Shown: one piece after another, positions 37,493 through 47,086 of the stretch
Numbering within the stretch: the stretch's first letter is position 1
Layout of the letters: every line of letters starts with the position of its first letter
Source of the DNA: VBAS01 sp963773465
Lineage (GTDB): Bacteria; Bacteroidota; Bacteroidia; Chitinophagales; Chitinophagaceae
Length of the DNA: 64,000 nucleotides
Reading direction: 5' to 3'
Assembly (NCBI GenBank): GCA_963773465.1
Contig: CAVZBF010000002.1
Span: forward strand, 1 to 64,000
Notes under the pieces: generated by a model
What the model was told of the DNA's origin: nothing
What the model saw: the letters and a program-made list of their open reading frames with translations, nothing else
Database searches by the model: none
Program-made: the position numbers and the translations under genes

Positions 37493-38191
37493 ATGTTTAC
37501 AGTAGGAACGACGAATGAATCGACAAGGGTAAAATGGATTGAAGAAACATTAAAAAAAATCCCGGCCGGATTGACCATTCTCGATGCCGGGGCCGGCGAA
37601 TCTCAATTCAAAAAATTCTGCGGCCATCTGAAATACATTGCACAGGACTTTGGTAAATACAGCGGTGAAGGAGAGGTTGGCCTGCAGACGGGCGACTGGG
37701 ATAACTCAAACCTCGATATTGTCTCAGATATTCTTGCAATTCCTCTTCCGGATCACTCCGTTGATGCTATTATGTGCACTGAAGTGCTGGAACATGTTCC
37801 GGACCCATTGGGTGCGATAAAAGAATTCAGCCGGTTAGTAAAACCCGGTGGCCATCTATTGATCACGGCGCCATTCGGAAGTCTTACGCATTTCGCTCCT
37901 TATCATTTTGCATCCGGGTTAAGCAGGTTTTTTTACGAAAAGCATTTACCTGAAAATGGATTTCAAATTACCGACCTGCAACTGAATGGAAATTTTTTTG
38001 AATACGTAGCGCAGGAAAACAGGCGGATAAAATCTGTTGCCAAAAAATATGCTAACAAGAAACTCAATATTTTTCATAAGATCATCATCCATCTTAATCT
38101 CGCTATTCTTCAAAAACTTTCCCGTCGTGATAATGGATCATCAGAGCTGCTTTGTTACGGTATTCATGTTTTTGCGGGAAAAAGGAGCTAG
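37493..38191 (+). CDS. SAM-dependent methyltransferase, class I
   Basis: A 232-residue protein with motif I ILDAGAGESQFKKFC (residues about 26-40), motif IV region SVDAIMCTEVLEHVPDPLGA and motif post-IV RLVKPGGHLLITAPFGS, the Methyltransf_11 pattern. The C-terminal half (KKLNIFHKIIIHLNLAILQK) is amphipathic and may touch the membrane. Position in the glycan cluster suggests methylation of a sugar or a lipid-linked glycan; the acceptor is unknown. The start follows the remnant by seven bases. Confidence 0.9.
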   Translation: MFTVGTTNESTRVKWIEETLKKIPAGLTILDAGAGESQFKKFCGHLKYIAQDFGKYSGEGEVGLQTGDWDNSNLDIVSDILAIPLPDHSVDAIMCTEVLEHVPDPLGAIKEFSRLVKPGGHLLITAPFGSLTHFAPYHFASGLSRFFYEKHLPENGFQITDLQLNGNFFEYVAQENRRIKSVAKKYANKKLNIFHKIIIHLNLAILQKLSRRDNGSSELLCYGIHVFAGKRS

Positions 38192-38208
38192 ACAAGATTC
38201 TGAACGCC

Positions 38209-38238
38209 TGTAGAGACAAGGCATGCCTTGTCTCTACA
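38209..38238. terminator. Thirty-base perfect palindrome between converging genes
   Basis: TGTAGAGACAAGGCA is followed directly by its exact reverse complement. It lies between the ends of two converging methyltransferase genes and probably acts as a terminator. The sequence belongs to a short palindrome type seen in several phyla, so it is also a REP-like element. Confidence 0.7.
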
Positions 38239-38240
38239 AA

Positions 38241-38987
38241 CTAATTTCCCCAAACAACATATTTTTCATTGGTATCCGTCAATACTGTTCCCAATTTTTC
38301 CTTTGATTCATGGAAACGCTTTAAACCAGTTACCCATGAATAGTTTTTCAAAAAGATCTCATCATTAAGGTCGACAGGCTCAGTGGCAGTTCTGGAATGA
38401 TAATGAACATGCATCCGGAATCGGCCGCCGGGTTTCAATACCCTTTTTATTTCCGTTGCTGTTTTTTCAAAATCGTCCACATGATCGATTGCATTTACCG
38501 ATATAACGGCATCAACTGAACCACTCGCAAGTGGCATTGATTCTGCTTTTGCGTGTACAAATCTTACCCTGGGTTCATAACAATGAAGCGGAAAGCCTGC
38601 GCTCAGGTACTTGTCAAGTAAAGGATCAAGAGAATAAATTTCAGCATCTAAAAAACATAATGCGCTTGGAAAAGGACCGGCGCCTACATCAAGCACCTTT
38701 AAGCCTTTAAAACTGTTTTCATCAAGTAACAGGTCTTTTAAATATTTCGGTTTTTGATGTGTTTGAAAAAAAGTAAGAATAGCAGACAGTTCTTTTGTGG
38801 CGGCAACAACTTTATTTGTTACGGGAGTTGGATGACCATATAATTCTTTGATGTTTCCATCATACCATTCAACATACCTTTTAATTTCCGCTTCCCAAAA
38901 CCTTACCTCGGCATTTTGCTTTTCCTTGCCGGTCATCAAACCGGCCACCTTTTCGATCTTTTCCTGTATCGTACTTTTAATTGACAT
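38241..38987 (-). CDS. SAM-dependent methyltransferase, class I
   Basis: A 248-residue protein. After a helical N terminus (EVRFWEAEIKRYVEWYDGNI) come motif I LKVLDVGAGPFPSALCFLDA (around residue 95), DAVISVNAIDHVDDFEKTAT and IKRVLKPGGRFRMHVHYHS. It is oriented against the rest of the glycan cluster and shares the spacer with the divergent fucosyltransferase gene. Substrate unknown; glycan or lipid head group is plausible from context. Confidence 0.88.
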   Translation of the reverse strand: MSIKSTIQEKIEKVAGLMTGKEKQNAEVRFWEAEIKRYVEWYDGNIKELYGHPTPVTNKVVAATKELSAILTFFQTHQKPKYLKDLLLDENSFKGLKVLDVGAGPFPSALCFLDAEIYSLDPLLDKYLSAGFPLHCYEPRVRFVHAKAESMPLASGSVDAVISVNAIDHVDDFEKTATEIKRVLKPGGRFRMHVHYHSRTATEPVDLNDEIFLKNYSWVTGLKRFHESKEKLGTVLTDTNEKYVVWGN

Positions 38988-39012
38988 ATTTATTCCCGAT
39001 CATATATTTTTG
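38981..39012 (+). promoter_or_regulatory. Candidate Bacteroidota promoter for the fucosyltransferase gene
   Basis: TTG (38981-38983), 21 bases, then TATTTTTG (39005-39012) fits the TTG-N19-ish-TAnnTTTG consensus of Bacteroidota sigma factor. It ends 24 bases before the fucosyltransferase ATG and overlaps the start of the divergent methyltransferase. Confidence 0.45.
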
Positions 39013-39036
39013 CGTTCCTTAAATAGTTACGAAGAT

Positions 39037-39909
39037 ATGATTCTGGTTGAATTGATTGGTGGTATGGGAAATCAAATGTTCCAATATGCAGCTGCAAAAA
39101 GCCTTGCTTTGCATCATAAGGAGCAATTAAGATTAGTGGCAAACGACGGCACGGGTAAAAACATACCTGAAGGCATTCCACAAAGACAGTTCGATCTTCA
39201 TCATTTTCATTTGCCCGATTCTCCGGCAAGCGCTGCAGAAATAAGATATCTTTCTTCCATATCTGCACTGGAAAAAATTATAGAAAAAGCAAAACCCAAT
39301 TATAAAAGAAGAATTTACAGGGAACCTTTTTTTCATTATGACGTTAATTTTTTTGAGGCGCGACCAACTGTTTTTCTCAAAGGGCTCTGGCAATCTGAAA
39401 AATATTTCGATAGATATAAAAATGATATTCGCGAAATTTTTAGATTTAGTGACGATCTTATCACGTCACTTAAAGAGGTTACGGATAAGATGAGTGAACA
39501 ACACAGCATTGCTGTACATATACGAAGAGGGGATTATCTTGCTAAGGTCTCTCTCCAGGTGTTAGGATTAATGCCAATAGAGTATTATAAAAAAGGAATG
39601 GAGCTTTTATCATCCAAAATTATTGATCCTGTTTTTTATATTTTCTCTGATGATATCGGGTGGGCAAAAGAAAATCTCAAGATGGATAATGCAGTATTTG
39701 TTTCCGGCAGCATTACGAAACATCATATCGAAGATCTTTTCCTGATGAGTCAATGTAAACACAATATAATCGCCAATAGCAGTTTTAGCTGGTGGGGAGC
39801 CTGGTTAAATAATCATCCCCAAAAAATTGTTATCGCTCCAAAGAAATGGTTTAACCAGGGCCCAAAAGATACCCAGGATTTAATTCCTGGCGAATGGATA
39901 AAAATTTAG
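39037..39909 (+). CDS. GT11 alpha-1,2-fucosyltransferase-like protein
   Basis: A 290-residue protein beginning MILVELIGGMGNQMFQYAAA, the GGxGNQMFQYA motif of GT11. The donor-binding HIRRGDYL lies near residue 162, and later come DPVFYIFSDDIGWAKENL and NIIANSSFSWWGAWLN. All are diagnostic. I use the ATG at 39037 rather than a longer frame from 38848, which would run through the divergent gene's start and has no family match. It would add fucose from GDP-fucose to a galactose of surface glycan. Confidence 0.92.
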   Translation: MILVELIGGMGNQMFQYAAAKSLALHHKEQLRLVANDGTGKNIPEGIPQRQFDLHHFHLPDSPASAAEIRYLSSISALEKIIEKAKPNYKRRIYREPFFHYDVNFFEARPTVFLKGLWQSEKYFDRYKNDIREIFRFSDDLITSLKEVTDKMSEQHSIAVHIRRGDYLAKVSLQVLGLMPIEYYKKGMELLSSKIIDPVFYIFSDDIGWAKENLKMDNAVFVSGSITKHHIEDLFLMSQCKHNIIANSSFSWWGAWLNNHPQKIVIAPKKWFNQGPKDTQDLIPGEWIKI

Positions 39910-40704
39910 GTCCAGCTCTCTTCCCTTATCACCTGCAAAAAATACTCCATCGATTTTTTCTTTTTTTCATCTAATAAATAATTCATATGAAGCGTATAAT
40001 ACTTTTTGAGATCATAAAGATCGAATGGATGTGAGGCTACGATCTCATCGATATGTTTTAATCCAATTGAATTAGCATCATTAAACTGTTTTATAAATTC
40101 TTTCCCTAATTGTTTATTACTGATCCAGACTGCAAACACAAACGGCTGACCTGTAATTTTTTTCCATTCAGCTCCGAGGTCATAAAAAAAAGTCGATAGT
40201 TTCCGTTGCTCGAAGGCACGGTCTCCAATAACAAGCCCTGCAGTTCTTCCTTTTATTTCTTTTCTGTAATCTTCATCTTTAGCAACAATGATCTCCGGCC
40301 GTATACCCCAATATTCATGCATTATCCATTTCAACAATTCAACTGAAGTGCGGCTTTGGTAATCGAGATAAACTTTGTCAATTTGTTCAAGCGGTACTTC
40401 ACTGAAAAGACAAACTGAAGCGGCCTCACCATCGGTACCAATACAATAATCTGCCTGATAAATAGGATGCTTTCAATTCGGAAATTGCTGCAACGGGTAT
40501 AAGACCAAGATCTATCTCATCATTTTTCAGCATTTCTGCCAAACGTGCCGGGTTATCTTCAATTAATTCTATTTGCGATGCAATTGGCTCGAGCTTTAGT
40601 CCGTAGATCAAAGGCCTTGTATTGAGGTAACTGACTATTCCAACCTTTATTCGTGAACCACCATTCCTTAAAGGGTTTTTAGTATCATTCTTTATTACAG
40701 TCAA
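39906..40704 (-). CDS. mqnA: Chorismate dehydratase MqnA (one frameshift)
   Basis: Two fragments join near 40465. The first starts at 40704 and contains IKVGIVSYLNTRPLIYGL and RLAEMLKNDEIDLGLIPVAA ISEL. The second restores ADYCIGTDGEAASVCLFSEV, LEQIDKVYLDYQSRTSVELL, and AGLVIGDRAFEQ, ending with the helical DEKKKKSMEYFLQVIREE. This is MqnA, which converts chorismate to 3-enolpyruvylbenzoate in the futalosine route to menaquinone. The last bases overlap the end of the converging fucosyltransferase gene. The single frame change is probably a sequencing indel. Confidence 0.9.
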
Positions 40705-40711
40705 TGTATTT

Positions 40712-40719
40712 TATCTTTG
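40712..40719 (+). promoter_or_regulatory. Candidate -7 box TATCTTTG for purB
   Basis: TATCTTTG fits the Bacteroidota -7 consensus TAnnTTTG and lies about 85 bases before the purB ATG in the divergent mqnA-purB spacer. The -33 TTTG is not well matched. Confidence 0.4.
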
Positions 40720-40804
40720 CGACAAATGTAACTCGTTGCTGCCATAAACGGCTAACGATTAGTTATAAATTACAAATCAGAAATTTGGAAATAAGGAACA
40801 AGGT

Positions 40805-42153
40805 ATGGAACTAACGAACTTATCAGCTATTTCTCCGATCGATGGCCGTTACCGTAAACAGGTACAACATCTTGATGAATATTTCTCCGAATATGCGCTG
40901 ATGAAATACCGTGTGCTTGTTGAAATTGAATATTTTCTTTTTCTTGCCGACAAAAAATTTTTTACACTATCAGAAAAGGCAACCAAACACCTGCGAAAAA
41001 TCGCCGAAGATTTTGGCCCCGAAGATGCGCAGGAAATAAAACAAATTGAATACACCACTAACCATGATGTAAAAGCTGTCGAATATTTCCTGAAAAATGC
41101 ATTAGACAAAGGCGGTGCAAAAGAAGCAAAAGAATGGATACATTTTGGATTGACATCACAGGATATTAATAATACAGCTATTCCCCTTTTCTGGAAACAT
41201 GCGGTTGAATATGAATACCTGCCTTTCCTGTTAAACCTCAACACGGCAATTAAAAATACTTGCTAAGGGCTGGAAGGATATTCCAATGCTTGCACATACA
41301 CATGGGCAGCCCGCCAGTCCTACAAGACTGGGAAAAGAAATAATGGTCTTTGTTGAAAGGATCGAACACCAGGTAGAGCAATTCATTAATATTCCTTTCA
41401 GTGCAAAATTTGGCGGCGCTACAGGAAATTTTAATGCGCATCTATGTAGCATTTCCAAAAACAGACTGGATAAAATTGGCAAATGAGTTTGTAGAAAAAA
41501 CGTTGGGACTTACACGAATGCAGTTTACCACCCAGATAGAACACTATGATAATCTTGCTGCTCATTTTGATTGCATGAAACGGATCAATAATATCCTCAT
41601 CGATTTTTGCCGCGATATGTGGACATATATTTCAATGGAATATTTTAAACAAAGAATAAAAAAAAATGAAGTGGGTTCTTCTGCCATGCCGCATAAAGTA
41701 AACCCTATCGATTTTGAAAATGCCGAAGGAAATTTCGGAATGGCCAATGCCATCTTTGAACATCTATCTTCAAAACTCCCTATTTCAAGATTGCAGCGGG
41801 ACCTGACTGACTCAACAGTCCTTCGCAATATCGGTGTCCCTTTCGCTCACACATTAATCGCATTTAAATCAATTGAAAAAGGACTTGATAAACTTATTAT
41901 CAATGATGGAATGATCCATCAACAGTTAGAAGACAACTGGGCCGTAGTTGCAGAAGCAATGCAAACTATTTTGCGACGGGAGAATTATCCGAATCCATAC
42001 GAAGCCCTGAAAGAACTGACACGGGGCAATGCTAATATCGATAAAAAATCGATCCATCATTTTATTGATAACCTAAAAATCGATGGCCCTGTAAAGAAAG
42101 AATTGAAGAAAATAACTCCTCATAATTATACAGGGATCGTGGCCAAACTTTGA
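40805..42153 (+). CDS. purB: Adenylosuccinate lyase PurB (two frameshifts)
   Basis: It starts MELTNLSAISPIDGRYRKQV at 40805. The three pieces join near 41262 and 41455: KQIEYTTNHDVKAVEYFLKN and WIHFGLTSQDINNTAIPLFW; then IPMLAHTHGQPASPTRLGKE and PFSAKFGGATGNFNAH; then the lyase signature GSSAMPHKVNPIDFENAEGN and RDLTDSTVLRNIGVPFAH. PurB catalyses two steps of AMP synthesis. The length (about 449 residues) and the SPIDGRY start fit the larger PurB subgroup. The gene is normally essential, so the indels are probably errors. Confidence 0.93.
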
Positions 42154-42237
42154 TTCGGGAATTTCGCATTTATCGGTTATATTTATTTACAATTAGACCA
42201 TTTGATGTGATCAAAACCCACCATTATTTTAGTACCC

Positions 42238-45200
42238 ATGGCACGGACCGTGAATATAATTTTGAGGTATGGGATTTTTCTTTTCGCCACAATAATCTCA
42301 CTGACTTCTCACTCCCAGATTTTGAATTGGGCCCATAAGGCAGGCGGCACCAATTCCGATATGGGATATTCTACCACCAAAGACCCCAGCGGAAATATAA
42401 TAACCAGCGGTTCCTTCTCCAGTTCAAATGTTGACTTTGATCCCGGCCCCGGCGTATTTACACTCAGCACCAGCGGTGATTATGATATTTTCGTCTCGAA
42501 GTTCACATCAACAGGTCAGTTTATTTGGGCTTTTAAGGTAGGAGGAGCGTTACGGGATGAATCATACAATGTAGGTACTGATGCCAGCGGGAATATTTTT
42601 ATCACAGGATACTTTCGTGGAAGTAATGTTGACTTTGATCCGGGTGCCGGTGTATTTTTATTATCAAGTCATGGTGATAGCGGCGGCGATCCTGGCTTTG
42701 GCGGTGATATTTATGTTGCAAAATATAATGCAGCGGGCCAATTCCTGTGGGCAATAAATATCGGTGGCACCGACCTGTATGACAGCAGTAATATTTTGGA
42801 TGTTGACCCAGGTGGTAATGTTTATTTCGGCGGATATTTTAATGGAAATATTGATTTTGATGCAGGACCCGGTACAGCTATGCGTGATTGGAATACAGGA
42901 AGAATCTTTGTGGCTAAGTACAATTCTGCCGGGCAATTTGTATGGGCATTCAATTTCAGCACCGCAGGTAATGTTGACGCGAATGTTTATGGATTGAAAT
43001 GGGGACCATCCGGTAATATTTATATAACCGGTTTTTACCAGGGAACCAATATTGACTTCGATCCCGGCCCTGGTACTTCTCTTTTAAGTTCAAATGGTAA
43101 TTTCGAATTTTATGTTGCAAAATATAATGACAATGGCCAATTTCAATGGGCAAAAAGTGCCGGTGGCTCCGGACTGGATGTCGCAAGAGCATTAGTACTT
43201 GATAATGCAGAAAATGTATATGTCGTTGGTGATTACAGAAGTTCTTCGATGGACTTCGACCTTTCATCTGCCGGAGGGCAAATAACAAACGCCGGAAGCG
43301 CAGATGCGTTCTTTGTAAAATATAACAGCGCCGGGCAAAATATATTCGCATATGGCTTTGGCGGCACAAATGATGATTACGGATTGGGAGTAACAGTTGA
43401 TAATACCCATGCTTATATAGGCGGTGCTTTTTCAGGAACCAATGTAGATTTCGATCCGACCGCATCTTCATCAACACTCAATAGCAATGGAGGCACTGAT
43501 ATTTATTACAGCAAATATTTGTTGAGTGGCGAATTTGTCTGTGCATTCAATATCGGGGGATCAGGAAATGATCAGTGCCGCTCACTTGTATCAACGGGTT
43601 TCAATAAAATAAATGCTGCGGGTTTCTTTCAGAATACAAATATTGATTTTGATCCTTCAACCGGAACAACGCTTCTTAGTTCCGCCGGCTCACATGATAG
43701 TTATGTTGCTGATTACACCTGGCCAACTCCCACACCACCAAATGGGACATTAACGGGCAGCACTATTTGCGTTGGCGCAACAGGCCAACTTACTTTTAAT
43801 GCTACAGCGGGCACCGGGCCGTTTATCATTACTTATAATAACGGAACGGCTAATATTGTTGTCAACAATGTTCAAAGCGGGGTGCCATTTAATGTAACAC
43901 CAAACCCGGCAGTAACCACTACTTACACACTTGTATCGATTCGTGATGCGCAACAATGTTCTCCAACAACGCTTGCAAGTGGAACGGCCACTGTTACGGT
44001 GAATGTGTGTAATCCCACTACCGTTATCATTAATGATTACACACCTGTTCTCTCATTAGATCCATGTAAGAATATTATTAATGTTGGCGATGCAAGTGCA
44101 TTTAATACCGGGGATACCGTGTTACTGATACAAATGAAAGGAGCTGTTATTGACAGTTCAAATACTGCTTCTTTTGGAAACGTAACGAATTATAAGAATG
44201 CCGGTAACTATGAATTCAATTATGTAAAATCCAAAAATGGTAATAGCATCGAGCTACTTAATAAAATAGAACGACAATATGATCTGCCAAATGGCAAAGT
44301 GCAGTTGATAAGAGTTCCTTATTTTCAAAATTATACGGTTGATAGTACACTTACATGCTTACCCTGGAATGGAACTATCGGCGGCGTTCTTGTTTTTAAT
44401 GTACAAAACAATCTTACATTAAATAAAAACATCGATGTAACCGGAAGGGGATTTTCAGGCGGACATGTTCAAAATACAAATCTTAATGCCACTAATTGTT
44501 TTACGAATAATTATTTCTATCCTAATGGTACAGTGATTGCCGCTACAAAAGGAGAGTCTATTGCAGCGATAAGCAATAATATTTCTTCAGGAAAGGGAGC
44601 ATCTGCTTCAGCTGGAGGTGGTGGAAATGATCACAATTCAGGTGGCGGTGGCGGTGGCAATGCAACCAGTGGTGGCCTTGGAGGTTACCAACTATATGAA
44701 TGCAATAACTCATTTTTTGATAACCGGGGAATTGGTGGACGTGGTTTGCTTTATAACAATGCGTCGAATAAGATCTTTATGGGTGGCGGTGGCGGTGCGG
44801 GTCATTGCAATAACGGGTTTTCAACTCCCGGCGAAAACACCAATTATAATGGTGGCAACGGTGGTGGAATCGTTTTGATAAATGCAAATACGATTACAGG
44901 AAATAATTACGCTATAGTTTCAAGAGGTGACTCTGCATTTGAACGTAATTCCTCAGGCGGTGAAACACACGATGGAATGGGAGGTGGCGGCGCTGGAGGA
45001 ACGGTTCTTGTTTCCGCAAATAACTACACAAATAATTTGATTATAAATGTCACGGGAGGGAAAGGTGGTGATATGCATGCGTCAATGCTTGGTGGCCATA
45101 TTGGTCCCGGCGGCGGTGGTGCCGGTGGTGTTGTTTGGGTTAAGCAACCTGCAATTCCAGCTAATATGGCAATTACCAATACGGGAGGTCGCGGAGGTTA

Positions 45201-46527
45201 TTTGTTACAGGAGAATAATAATCCGTATGGCACGACTGCAGGATCACCAGGCACGAATGTTTTTAATCTCCAGTTACCAATAGACAATGTTTTATTTAAA
45301 CCTAATATCGATTCAGTTAGAATTAAAGACAGTATTATAACATGCACAAATTTTGATTTTAAAGGTTTGGGCTTTACAAATACAAATCTCATTGCATCAT
45401 GGCAGTGGTACTTTGGTGATGGCGGCACCGCTAACACACAGAATACTTCACACAACTATGCACCGGGAACTTACACAGTTAAATTAGTGGTCACCGATAT
45501 TAATGGATGCAAAGACAGCGTCACAAAAAATGTTACTGCCACTCTGCTTACGGTTAATGCGGGTAATGATTCTACTATTTGCAGCGGCCAATCAATAACG
45601 TTACAGGCTTCTTCAAATGGCGGTACACAATTTCAATGGAACAACGTATCGTTATTAAATAATAATACTATCCTGAATCCGACGGCCACTCCACCCGAGG
45701 GAAATACATTATTCATAATTACAGCAAGTAATTCTTTGGGCTGTTCAAGATCAGATTCTGTCGAAGTGTTTGTCCGGGCACAAAATGCTTTTTCTATTGA
45801 TGCCCCATCTCCTGTTTGTAAAAACGATTCGGTGCAGCTACAGGCACACGGTGGAGATCTTTATTTATGGCAGCCGTCTGCGGGTGTAAATTCCACGATC
45901 CCTGATCCATTTGTGAGCCCGCAAATAAATACAACGTATACAGTACAGATAACAGATACGCTTTGCAATTTTTCTCAATCCTTATCAACGCAGGTCGTAG
46001 TATTTCCATTACCAAATGTGCAGGCTTCAAAACAAAACGACCTGGATTGTATTGTGAATACAGCGAGATTAAATGCAAGCGGCGCTGTAACCTATTCATG
46101 GTCCCCTTCGGCTACATTAAATAATCCCAACATTGCAAATCCTGTTGCGTCCCCGACCACCACCACGTTATATATTGTCGAAGGAACTGATGGCAACGGT
46201 TGTAAGAACACTGATACAATATCGGTGGTGTTGGACCTTTCAGGCAAATCAGGGTTGTTTTTAATGCCCAATGCGTTTACTCCAAATAACGACGGGCTGA
46301 ATGATTGCTTTGGAATAAAGCTATGGGGTATACTTGAAGAAGTTGAATTTAATATTTACAATCGCTGGGGCGAGTTGATCTTCCATACGACGGATGCCAA
46401 TAAATGTTGGGATGGTAAATGGAAAGGGAAAGAACAAAGTTCCGCGGTGTTTGTTTATTGGATCAGGGCTAAAAGTACATGTGCAGGTACTGTTTTCAGA
46501 AAAGGAACCGTTGTACTGATCAGGTAA
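42238..46527 (+). CDS. T9SS-exported protein with seven DFDPG repeats, glycine-rich region, PKD domain and type B C-terminal domain
   Basis: A 1,429-residue protein with signal peptide (YGIFLFATIISLTSHSQ). Residues about 35-497 contain seven repeats with core NVDFDPGPGVFTLS ... VSKF or VAKYN, each ending in QFxWA or similar, which should fold as a seven-bladed propeller (SBBP-like); the DFD cores look like calcium sites. Residues about 787-965 are glycine-rich (SAGGGGNDHNSGGGGGGNAT). A PKD domain is near 1034-1100 (WQWYFGDGGTANTQNTSHNY). The end (about 1338-1429: LFLMPNAFTPNNDGLNDCFG, YNRWGELIFHT, GTVVLIR) is the gliding-motility-associated type B sorting domain. The protein is thus secreted through T9SS and held on or released from the surface; ligand unknown. 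Confidence 0.9.
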   Translation: MARTVNIILRYGIFLFATIISLTSHSQILNWAHKAGGTNSDMGYSTTKDPSGNIITSGSFSSSNVDFDPGPGVFTLSTSGDYDIFVSKFTSTGQFIWAFKVGGALRDESYNVGTDASGNIFITGYFRGSNVDFDPGAGVFLLSSHGDSGGDPGFGGDIYVAKYNAAGQFLWAINIGGTDLYDSSNILDVDPGGNVYFGGYFNGNIDFDAGPGTAMRDWNTGRIFVAKYNSAGQFVWAFNFSTAGNVDANVYGLKWGPSGNIYITGFYQGTNIDFDPGPGTSLLSSNGNFEFYVAKYNDNGQFQWAKSAGGSGLDVARALVLDNAENVYVVGDYRSSSMDFDLSSAGGQITNAGSADAFFVKYNSAGQNIFAYGFGGTNDDYGLGVTVDNTHAYIGGAFSGTNVDFDPTASSSTLNSNGGTDIYYSKYLLSGEFVCAFNIGGSGNDQCRSLVSTGFNKINAAGFFQNTNIDFDPSTGTTLLSSAGSHDSYVADYTWPTPTPPNGTLTGSTICVGATGQLTFNATAGTGPFIITYNNGTANIVVNNVQSGVPFNVTPNPAVTTTYTLVSIRDAQQCSPTTLASGTATVTVNVCNPTTVIINDYTPVLSLDPCKNIINVGDASAFNTGDTVLLIQMKGAVIDSSNTASFGNVTNYKNAGNYEFNYVKSKNGNSIELLNKIERQYDLPNGKVQLIRVPYFQNYTVDSTLTCLPWNGTIGGVLVFNVQNNLTLNKNIDVTGRGFSGGHVQNTNLNATNCFTNNYFYPNGTVIAATKGESIAAISNNISSGKGASASAGGGGNDHNSGGGGGGNATSGGLGGYQLYECNNSFFDNRGIGGRGLLYNNASNKIFMGGGGGAGHCNNGFSTPGENTNYNGGNGGGIVLINANTITGNNYAIVSRGDSAFERNSSGGETHDGMGGGGAGGTVLVSANNYTNNLIINVTGGKGGDMHASMLGGHIGPGGGGAGGVVWVKQPAIPANMAITNTGGRGGYLLQENNNPYGTTAGSPGTNVFNLQLPIDNVLFKPNIDSVRIKDSIITCTNFDFKGLGFTNTNLIASWQWYFGDGGTANTQNTSHNYAPGTYTVKLVVTDINGCKDSVTKNVTATLLTVNAGNDSTICSGQSITLQASSNGGTQFQWNNVSLLNNNTILNPTATPPEGNTLFIITASNSLGCSRSDSVEVFVRAQNAFSIDAPSPVCKNDSVQLQAHGGDLYLWQPSAGVNSTIPDPFVSPQINTTYTVQITDTLCNFSQSLSTQVVVFPLPNVQASKQNDLDCIVNTARLNASGAVTYSWSPSATLNNPNIANPVASPTTTTLYIVEGTDGNGCKNTDTISVVLDLSGKSGLFLMPNAFTPNNDGLNDCFGIKLWGILEEVEFNIYNRWGELIFHTTDANKCWDGKWKGKEQSSAVFVYWIRAKSTCAGTVFRKGTVVLIR

Positions 46528-46537
46528 CAGATCATTA

Positions 46538-47047
46538 CTATCTTTTATAAATGAATTTCAGCAATTCCTTCTCTTCTTCTTTTCTTATACCATCTTGTGC
46601 AAATTTATTTTTCAATAAGACTTTGTGAGAAGCCGTGTTAGCTTGTTCAGCGATAGCATAAATATGATCAGCATTGCTGTTTTTAAAATAGTACACAAGA
46701 CCAGCCTGGGTTAGCTCGGAGGCAAATCCTTTTCCCCAGTTCTCTTTTAGCAAAGCATATCCCAACTGGATATCTTTAGTTCCTTCAATTGGAATGATCG
46801 CAAATGACCCAACAAATTTTCCGGTAGTTTTTTCGTCGGCTGCCCAACGTCCCAATAATGGGTTGATCTTATAAGCCTCGATTATTTGTTTCAAAAAAGC
46901 ATCACACTCATCTTTTGATTTTGTTGCACGGATATACTTCATCACATCCTCATCACTATTCAGCAAAAAGAAATTGTCTGCATCTGTTTCAAAAACATAT
47001 TGCCTTACGATCAACCGGGGTGTTTCAAAAATTGTGTTCGCTTTCAT
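46538..47047 (-). CDS. GNAT acetyltransferase (RimJ/RimL-like)
   Basis: A 169-residue protein with ETPRLIVRQY at the start, GSFAIIPIEGTKDIQLGYAL LKENWGKGFASELT (acetyl-CoA loop, G-K-G-F-A) and IYAIAEQANTASHKVLLKNK at the end, the Acetyltransf_3 pattern. Such enzymes acetylate N-termini, antibiotics or small amines; the substrate is not readable. An AT-rich repeat tract lies directly before its start and extends to the end of the prfC gene. Confidence 0.88.
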   Translation of the reverse strand: MKANTIFETPRLIVRQYVFETDADNFFLLNSDEDVMKYIRATKSKDECDAFLKQIIEAYKINPLLGRWAADEKTTGKFVGSFAIIPIEGTKDIQLGYALLKENWGKGFASELTQAGLVYYFKNSNADHIYAIAEQANTASHKVLLKNKFAQDGIRKEEEKELLKFIYKR

Positions 47048-47086
47048 TGATTGAATTATTAATTATTAATTAATAATTATTAATTC
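47048..47086. repeat. AT-rich AATTATTAATTAATAATTATT tract
   Basis: A short tract of TTATTAATTA units between the GNAT start and the prfC stop, of the same family as at 29188-29302. The prfC stop codon (complement at 47080-47082) is formed inside it. Confidence 0.6.

Noticed and set aside
38848..39036. N-terminal extension of the fucosyltransferase from 38848
   Set aside because: It overlaps the start of the divergent methyltransferase, has no family counterpart, and the GT11 motif begins at the ATG at 39037.
40805..42153. Programmed frameshifting in purB, tsaD, prfC and mqnA
   Set aside because: No common slippery site or following structure; the frame changes fall at different places in genes that are not known for recoding, so indel errors are likelier.
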